Shown: one piece after another, positions 59,342 through 64,000 of the stretch
How positions within the stretch are numbered: position 1 is the stretch's first letter
Layout: each line of letters begins with the position of its first letter
Origin: Herbidospora solisilvae
GTDB lineage: Bacteria; Actinomycetota; Actinomycetes; Streptosporangiales; Streptosporangiaceae
DNA: 64,000 nucleotides
NCBI RefSeq assembly: GCF_009901565.1
Contig: NZ_WXEW01000002.1
Location: forward strand, 124,001 to 188,000
Direction: 5' to 3'
The notes under the pieces: model-generated
The model's input: the letters and a program-made list of their open reading frames with translations, nothing else
Database searches by the model: none
What the model was told of the DNA's origin: nothing
Position numbers and translations under genes: made by a program

Positions 59342-60697
59342 TCAGAGCCCGTACGACAAAATCGCGCCGGGGTTCTCCAGGGCGCGCGTGGGCGTGCCGG
59401 CGGCGTCCCGGGTGAAGCCCGCGCCGTCGGTGGCGATGTAGAGCGTCTTCCCGGCGGGGTCCACGGCGGTGTCGCGGTAGCGGTTGACGGTGTCGGCGAT
59501 CCTCGTCGCCGCGCCCGCCTTCCGGCCGCCGGAGGTGAGCGGGATGCGGTAGACGGCGCCGTCCTTGAGCGAGGTCGCCAGGAGCGTGCCGCCGGGGCCG
59601 GGTTCCAGGCTCGACAGGGCCAGGGTCGGCCAGCAGACGAACGCCGCCGAGGGGTCGCACCGGGTGTCGGCGCGGAAGTCGAAGTCGTCATCCACGGTGT
59701 CGAAGGTGACGAGCGGCGGCGTGAACGCCGGGTCGTCCCAGTCGGTCTCCTCGGTGGTCGGGACGTCCGGCGGGATCTCGTAGTCGTCGAACGTCTCGGC
59801 CGCGCAGCCGTTCACCGCCTCGGCCCACCGGGCGTGGACGTACGCCTTGCCGTCGCGGTGGCCGGCCACGTGGGGCCAGCCGTAGTTCCCTCCCGCACGC
59901 ACGAGGTTGACCTCGTCGTCGGTCTTGGGGCCCTGGTCGGTGCCGTACAGGAGACCTGAGGGGGTGAAGGCCAGCCCCTGGGCGTTGCGGAAGCCCGTCG
60001 CGTAGACGTGGCTGCGGACCCCGCCGAACTCCGGGTTGTCGCCGGGGACGGAGCCGTCGAGGTCGAGCCGCAGGACCTTGCCCTGGTAGGCGCTCCAGTC
60101 GCCGGCGCGCACCTGCGCCGCGGTGGGGAGCGTCTGCGCCTCGATGGGCTCGCAGTAGCGGCCGAACTGGTTGTTCCCCTGGTCGCCGATCGTGTAGTAG
60201 AGCCTGCCGTCGGGACCGAAGCGCAGTTTGCCCGACTGGTGGTCGACGCTGGAGACCAGGCCGGTGATGACGTCGGACGGGCCGGTCAGCACCTGCCGCG
60301 ACGGGTCGTAGGTGTACCGCACGATCTTGGTGCGGCGGCCGTCGCCGGCGTCGTAGGTGTGGGCGAGGTAGACCCAGTCGCGGCCCTTGCCGCCCAGCAG
60401 GTCGGGGTGGAGCGCCATGCCGAGCAGGCCGTCCTGGCCGCCCGTGGTGTGCCGGGCGTCGTCGACGGTGAGCGCCACGGCCTTGCGCCCGTTCGCCGGG
60501 TCGACGCGGGTGACCCGCCCGCCCGACTTCTCGGTGACCCACAGGAAGCCGTCGGGGCCCCACAGGATCTCGTACGGGTCGTCGAGCCCGGTGGCGACGA
60601 CCCGCACCCCGCCCGGCGCCGGTTCTCCGGGGGAGGCGCACGCGGCGCCCAGCGCGAGCAGGCAGGCCGCCGTCGCCGCCGCCGATAAGCCCTTCAT
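59342..60697 (-). CDS. Lipoprotein PQQ-type sugar dehydrogenase
   Basis: A 451-residue exported lipoprotein: signal peptide MKGLSAAATAACLLALGAAC ending in a lipobox (LGAAC), then a glucose/sorbosone dehydrogenase propeller. Motifs: LWGPDGFLWVTEKSGGRVTR, GGQDGLLGMALHP, the HQSGKLRFGPDGRLYYTIGD motif (His of the PQQ site), GFRNAQGLAF and NYGWPHVAG. It would oxidise sugars at the membrane face. It lies 34 bases after the second permease gene in the same direction, so it may belong to the ABC importer operon. AAGG is five bases before the ATG. Confidence 0.9.
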   Translation of the reverse strand: MKGLSAAATAACLLALGAACASPGEPAPGGVRVVATGLDDPYEILWGPDGFLWVTEKSGGRVTRVDPANGRKAVALTVDDARHTTGGQDGLLGMALHPDLLGGKGRDWVYLAHTYDAGDGRRTKIVRYTYDPSRQVLTGPSDVITGLVSSVDHQSGKLRFGPDGRLYYTIGDQGNNQFGRYCEPIEAQTLPTAAQVRAGDWSAYQGKVLRLDLDGSVPGDNPEFGGVRSHVYATGFRNAQGLAFTPSGLLYGTDQGPKTDDEVNLVRAGGNYGWPHVAGHRDGKAYVHARWAEAVNGCAAETFDDYEIPPDVPTTEETDWDDPAFTPPLVTFDTVDDDFDFRADTRCDPSAAFVCWPTLALSSLEPGPGGTLLATSLKDGAVYRIPLTSGGRKAGAATRIADTVNRYRDTAVDPAGKTLYIATDGAGFTRDAAGTPTRALENPGAILSYGL

Positions 60698-60731
60698 GCG
60701 GCCTTATGTGAGCACAGGGGAGGACGACGCG

Positions 60732-61631
60732 CTACCCCTTGACCGCCCCGATGATGACGCCCTTCGTGAAGTGCCGCTGGACGAACGGATAGATCAGCAG
60801 GACCGGCACCAGCGCCACCACGATGATGGCCATCTTGATGGCCAGGTTCGGCGGCAGAGCGTATCCGGCGGCCGTGTCGACGGCCCGCTGGTTCGGCACC
60901 AGGTTCATGCCCTGCTGCACGTACTGCCGCAGGATGAGCTGGAGCGGCCACTTCGTGTTGTCGTTGATGTAGAGGACGGCGTTGAAGAAGGCGTTCCAGT
61001 AGCCGACCGCGTAGAACAGCCCGATGACGGCCGTCACGCCCTTCGACATCGGCAACACGATCCGCCACAGGATCCGGAAATCGGAGGCCCCGTCGATCCG
61101 CGCGCTGTCGAGCACCTCACCCGGGATGTTCATGAAGAACGCCCGCATGACGACCAGGTTGAACGCCGACACGGCGGTGGGCAGGATCAGCGACCAGTAG
61201 CTGTCGATCAGCCCGAGCTCCCGCACGATCAGATAGCTGGGGATCATGCCCGGCGTGAACAGGAACGTCAGCAGGAACAGGAACAGCAGCGGCCGGTGCA
61301 GCACCGACCCGGGCCGCGACAACCCGTACGCCGCGAGGATCGTCAGCGCCAGGCTCAGCGCCGTCCCGACGACCGTCACCCCGGTCGAGACCAGCACCGC
61401 CCGCGTGACCACGCCGCCCCCGAACAGCTCGCGGTAGGCGTCGAGCGACAACTCCCCGGGCAGGGTCACCAGGCCGCCGGCCTCGGTGACGGCCCGCGCG
61501 GTCGACAGGCTGGTCAGCACCACGACGTAGAGCGGATAGACCATGGCCAGCACGATCAGCGTCAGCACGACGGTCTTCAGCGTCAGCCCGAAGACGGTCG
61601 GCCGTTCCTGCCAGACGGGACGGGTAGTCAT
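60732..61631 (-). CDS. Sugar ABC transporter permease, LplC/YtcP type
   Basis: A 299-residue inner-membrane permease of the carbohydrate uptake (CUT1) class with six spans. The binding-protein-dependent (EAA) loop is EVLDSARIDGASDFRILWRI, then VLPMSKGVTAVI; the C-terminus PFVQRHFTKGVIIGAVKG is typical of the LplC branch. It pairs with the preceding permease; no ATPase gene is in the window, as is common for actinobacterial sugar importers sharing MsiK-type ATPases. Its ATG overlaps the previous stop (ATGA). Confidence 0.92.
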   Translation of the reverse strand: MTTRPVWQERPTVFGLTLKTVVLTLIVLAMVYPLYVVVLTSLSTARAVTEAGGLVTLPGELSLDAYRELFGGGVVTRAVLVSTGVTVVGTALSLALTILAAYGLSRPGSVLHRPLLFLFLLTFLFTPGMIPSYLIVRELGLIDSYWSLILPTAVSAFNLVVMRAFFMNIPGEVLDSARIDGASDFRILWRIVLPMSKGVTAVIGLFYAVGYWNAFFNAVLYINDNTKWPLQLILRQYVQQGMNLVPNQRAVDTAAGYALPPNLAIKMAIIVVALVPVLLIYPFVQRHFTKGVIIGAVKG

Positions 61632-62614
61632 GATCGTTTGTAGATTCCCTGCTCGCCGAACCGGTGGGCGACCTTGTTGGCCACCACGATGAGGATGAGC
61701 CCGACCAGGCCCTTGAACAGCCCCGCCGCCGCGCCGTAGCTCCACGCGCCGGTCATCAGGGTGCGCCAGTAGACGAACGTGTCGAGCACCTCCGCCGCCT
61801 CCGCGCCCACGGCGTCGCGCTGGAGGAAGAACTGCTCGAAGCCGACGTTCAGCGCGTCGCCCAGCCGCAGGATCAGCAGCAGCAGGATGACCGGGCGCAG
61901 GCCGGGCAGCGTGATGTGCCACAGGCGGCGCCACCGGGAGGCGCCGTCGACCGCCGCGGCCTCGTACAGGCTGGTGTTGATGGCGGCGAGGGCGGCCAGG
62001 AAGATGATCGTGCCCCAGCCGGCGTCCTTCCAGACCGACTGCGCGGTGACCAGCACGATGAACGCGTCGGGGTCGGTCATGACGTGCCACGGCTCGTGCC
62101 CGGCCTGGCGGAGGGTCTGGGCGAGCAGGCCCGCGCCGCCGAGGATCTGCTGGAACAGCGCCACGACCAGCACCCACGAGAAGAAGTGCGGCATGTAGAC
62201 GACGCCCTGGATGAACAGCCGCAGCCGCCGCGACATGACGCTGTCGAGCAGGACGGCCAGTGCGATCGGGATCGGGAAGTAGAACACGAGCTGGAAGGCC
62301 GTGATGGTCACCGTGTTGCGCAGCGCGGTCCAGAACTCCGGGTCCGACAGCAGCCACTGGAAGTTGTAGAGGCCGACCCACGGGCTGCCGGTGATGCCGT
62401 CGTAGGGGGAGTAGTCCTGGAAGGCGATGACGTTGCCGAGCGTCGGGACGTAGTGGAACACCACGAGCAGCCCGACGGCCGGGATCGTCATGGCCAGCAG
62501 TTGCCAGTCGCGCCGGAGCCGCGCCCGTAACGGCGGCCTCCCGGGTTTCGGCGGCCTCGTGCCGGCGGATGAGGTCAGGGCATCCGCCGGCGGAGACTTC
62601 CTAAGCACGGCCAT
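61628..62614 (-). CDS. Sugar ABC transporter permease, LplB type
   Basis: A 328-residue permease with a basic N-terminal tail (RLRRDWQLLAMTIPAVGLLV) and six spans. The EAA loop is YEAAAVDGASRWRRLWHITL. Motif VPTLGNVIAFQDYSPYDGI and SPWVGLYNFQWLLSDP are characteristic of the LplB group. It overlaps the substrate-binding protein's stop by 14 bases and the LplC gene by four, so all three are translationally coupled. Confidence 0.92.
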   Translation of the reverse strand: MAVLRKSPPADALTSSAGTRPPKPGRPPLRARLRRDWQLLAMTIPAVGLLVVFHYVPTLGNVIAFQDYSPYDGITGSPWVGLYNFQWLLSDPEFWTALRNTVTITAFQLVFYFPIPIALAVLLDSVMSRRLRLFIQGVVYMPHFFSWVLVVALFQQILGGAGLLAQTLRQAGHEPWHVMTDPDAFIVLVTAQSVWKDAGWGTIIFLAALAAINTSLYEAAAVDGASRWRRLWHITLPGLRPVILLLLILRLGDALNVGFEQFFLQRDAVGAEAAEVLDTFVYWRTLMTGAWSYGAAAGLFKGLVGLILIVVANKVAHRFGEQGIYKRS

Positions 62615-64000
62615 TCTCGGTGAGGACCTTCATGTAGAACTCGCGGCCCGCGCCGCCACCGCCCGCCTTCCACTCGGTGATCGCCTGCTGGAGGGTGTCC
62701 AGCCCGCGGCGGCCCCGGATGATGTCGACGACCTTGTCCTCGAACGGCTTGGCGGCCGCGGTGAAGTCGCCGGGCTCCTCGACGCGGATGCCGTCGAACG
62801 GGTCCTGGTGCCGCACGGTCGCCGCCTCGTTCCACCAGGTGGTGGCGGTCCGCACGTAGTCGGGATGGGCCTGCGACTCGAAGATGGGGTCGACCCGGCC
62901 GCCGAGCCACACGTAGCTGCCCACGATCTCCTTGGGGCCGAGCTCGGTGACCTGCGGAGCGCCCTTGTCGTCGCGGGTGAAGTGCACGCCCTCGACGCCG
63001 TTGTTGAACAGCAGCTGCTCCTGGCTGCCGAACGGCGCGGAGAGGTAGTCGAAGACGGCGAGCAGCTCCTCGATCTTCTCCTTCGGGGTGCCCTTCTTGA
63101 TGAACGTGTACGACGGGTCCTGGTTCATCCGGTATTCAGGCTTGCCCCCGTCGGCCCCGAAGACGGGCAGGGGCTCCATCCAGAAGTCGGGCTTCTCCTT
63201 GCCGATCTGGATGAGCGTCTCGGCCCAGAACGAGAAGCCGTCGCTCTTCACCAGGATCTGGCCCGACTTGAAGAGCTCCTTGTCGTCGGCCGCCGACTTC
63301 GCCGACAGCACGTTGGGGTGCACGAGCCCGGCGTCCACGGCCTTGCGCATCCACTCGACGGCGGCGGCGTACTCGGGGGTCTCGTAGCGATGGACGAGGG
63401 AGCCGCCCTCCTTGCGCCACTTGCGGGGCGCGCGGTAGATCTCCTCGACCATCGGGAAGATGTCGCTGAACGCCCAGCGGTCCTTGGACGCGTCGGTGAC
63501 GGCCTTGCCCATCGCGAGCAGGTCGTCGGCGTTCTTGGGGGCGCCCTGGCCCAGCTTCTCCCACAGGTCCTTGCGGTGGAAGAGCACCCAGCCGAACTGC
63601 GGGGCCGGCCAGGCGGGCACCGCTTTGAGCTTGCCGCCGAAGACGGAGTACTGCCAGGCCGTGGTCGGGATGGCCGACAGGTTCGGATACCTCGCGGAGA
63701 CGTCGCCCGCCAGGTAGGGGGTCAGATCCTCGAACAGGCCGTCGACCGCGCGTGCGTAGTCGGGCACCGCGGCGAGGGCCCAGCCCGGCAGGGTGGTCAC
63801 GTCGGCGACGTCGCCGCCGGCCAGCAGGGTGGGCAGCTTGTCGTTGATGGTCAGGCCGTCGAGGTAGTTGAACTCGATGGTCGCCCCGAGGTCCTTGTTG
63901 ACGGCGTCGTAGTAGGAGTTCTGGCCGAGCGGCGACGGCAGCGGGCTCCAGGTCGGCACCATCGCCTTGTAGCTGCCGCCCTTGCCGGGCACGGCGGTGA
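62601..64000 (-). CDS. Sugar ABC transporter substrate-binding protein, C-terminal part
   Basis: About 466 residues are present; the N-terminus with the expected lipoprotein signal lies beyond the right edge, so the start is not known. The sequence has the two-lobe layout of extracellular solute-binding proteins of the LplA type: TINDKLPTLLAGGDVADVTT, LKAVPAWPAPQFGWVLFHRK, KSGQILVKSDGFSFWAET and the MNQDPSYTFIKKGTPKEKIE block. It should deliver an oligosaccharide to the LplB/LplC permeases encoded next. The sugar is unknown. Confidence 0.88.
   Translation of the reverse strand, partial: TAVPGKGGSYKAMVPTWSPLPSPLGQNSYYDAVNKDLGATIEFNYLDGLTINDKLPTLLAGGDVADVTTLPGWALAAVPDYARAVDGLFEDLTPYLAGDVSARYPNLSAIPTTAWQYSVFGGKLKAVPAWPAPQFGWVLFHRKDLWEKLGQGAPKNADDLLAMGKAVTDASKDRWAFSDIFPMVEEIYRAPRKWRKEGGSLVHRYETPEYAAAVEWMRKAVDAGLVHPNVLSAKSAADDKELFKSGQILVKSDGFSFWAETLIQIGKEKPDFWMEPLPVFGADGGKPEYRMNQDPSYTFIKKGTPKEKIEELLAVFDYLSAPFGSQEQLLFNNGVEGVHFTRDDKGAPQVTELGPKEIVGSYVWLGGRVDPIFESQAHPDYVRTATTWWNEAATVRHQDPFDGIRVEEPGDFTAAAKPFEDKVVDIIRGRRGLDTLQQAITEWKAGGGGAGREFYMKVLTENGRA

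Overview
The window is high-GC DNA (strong G/C bias at codon third positions, many GTG and TTG starts) from an actinobacterium. The lexA / LysM gene / nrdR / nrdJ order, the tmsAB lipid-methylation pair, CBS-domain GMP reductase, LigB-type DNA ligase, DUF4192/DUF1707/EI24 proteins and abundant Hanks-type kinases fit best with Streptosporangiales (Streptosporangium/Nonomuraea-like); this placement is inferred. I see no transposase, integrase, rRNA, tRNA or CRISPR array.

Layout. 1-10.5 kb: housekeeping and small conserved genes (channel fragment, Maf, EI24, DUF4326, DUF4192, DUF1707), then a leftward run guaB1, stress protein, FKBP isomerase, ligB. 9.4-22.6 kb: lipid and redox genes: nitroreductase, mcr racemase, 2-hydroxyacid dehydrogenase, tmsA-tmsB (10-methyl fatty acids), a secreted sugar dehydrogenase, acyl-CoA ligase, GMC oxidoreductase and P450. 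22.6-29.3 kb: a proline-rich membrane protein, leuS behind a leucine leader-peptide attenuator, and a secreted endoglucanase. 29.4-36.4 kb: a small basic protein fused in sequence to the remains of an ankyrin gene, a MalY-like aminotransferase, lexA, an SOS-controlled LysM gene, nrdR and nrdJ. 36.5-45.3 kb: hydrolases, a small HTH gene, a YbjN protein, an unlisted 57-codon gene, and divergent GH42/GH31 glycosidases. 45.4-57.8 kb: two facing operons with five kinase-fold proteins. 57.9-64 kb: soluble transhydrogenase, a lipoprotein sugar dehydrogenase and a sugar ABC importer cut by the right edge.

The most unusual region is 45.4-57.8 kb. The rightward operon has two apparently active membrane Ser/Thr kinases and a repeat-rich membrane protein; all three appear to share the same kind of cysteine-containing extracellular domain. 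The leftward operon, meeting it at a shared hairpin, has a small cytosolic protein followed by three kinase-fold/TM/beta-propeller proteins, of which two have lost the catalytic residues and one keeps them. This looks like an envelope-sensing kinase/pseudokinase system that I cannot match to a named pathway.

Control elements that can be read directly: three SOS boxes between lexA and the LysM gene, a helically phased pair of NrdR boxes before nrdRJ, the leuS attenuator, a hairpin burying a Shine-Dalgarno sequence at 51.5 kb, palindromic operator candidates at 19.73, 38.08 and 38.86 kb, and a recurring -10-like hexamer placed 6-7 bases before the start codon of genes lacking a Shine-Dalgarno, indicating leaderless mRNAs.
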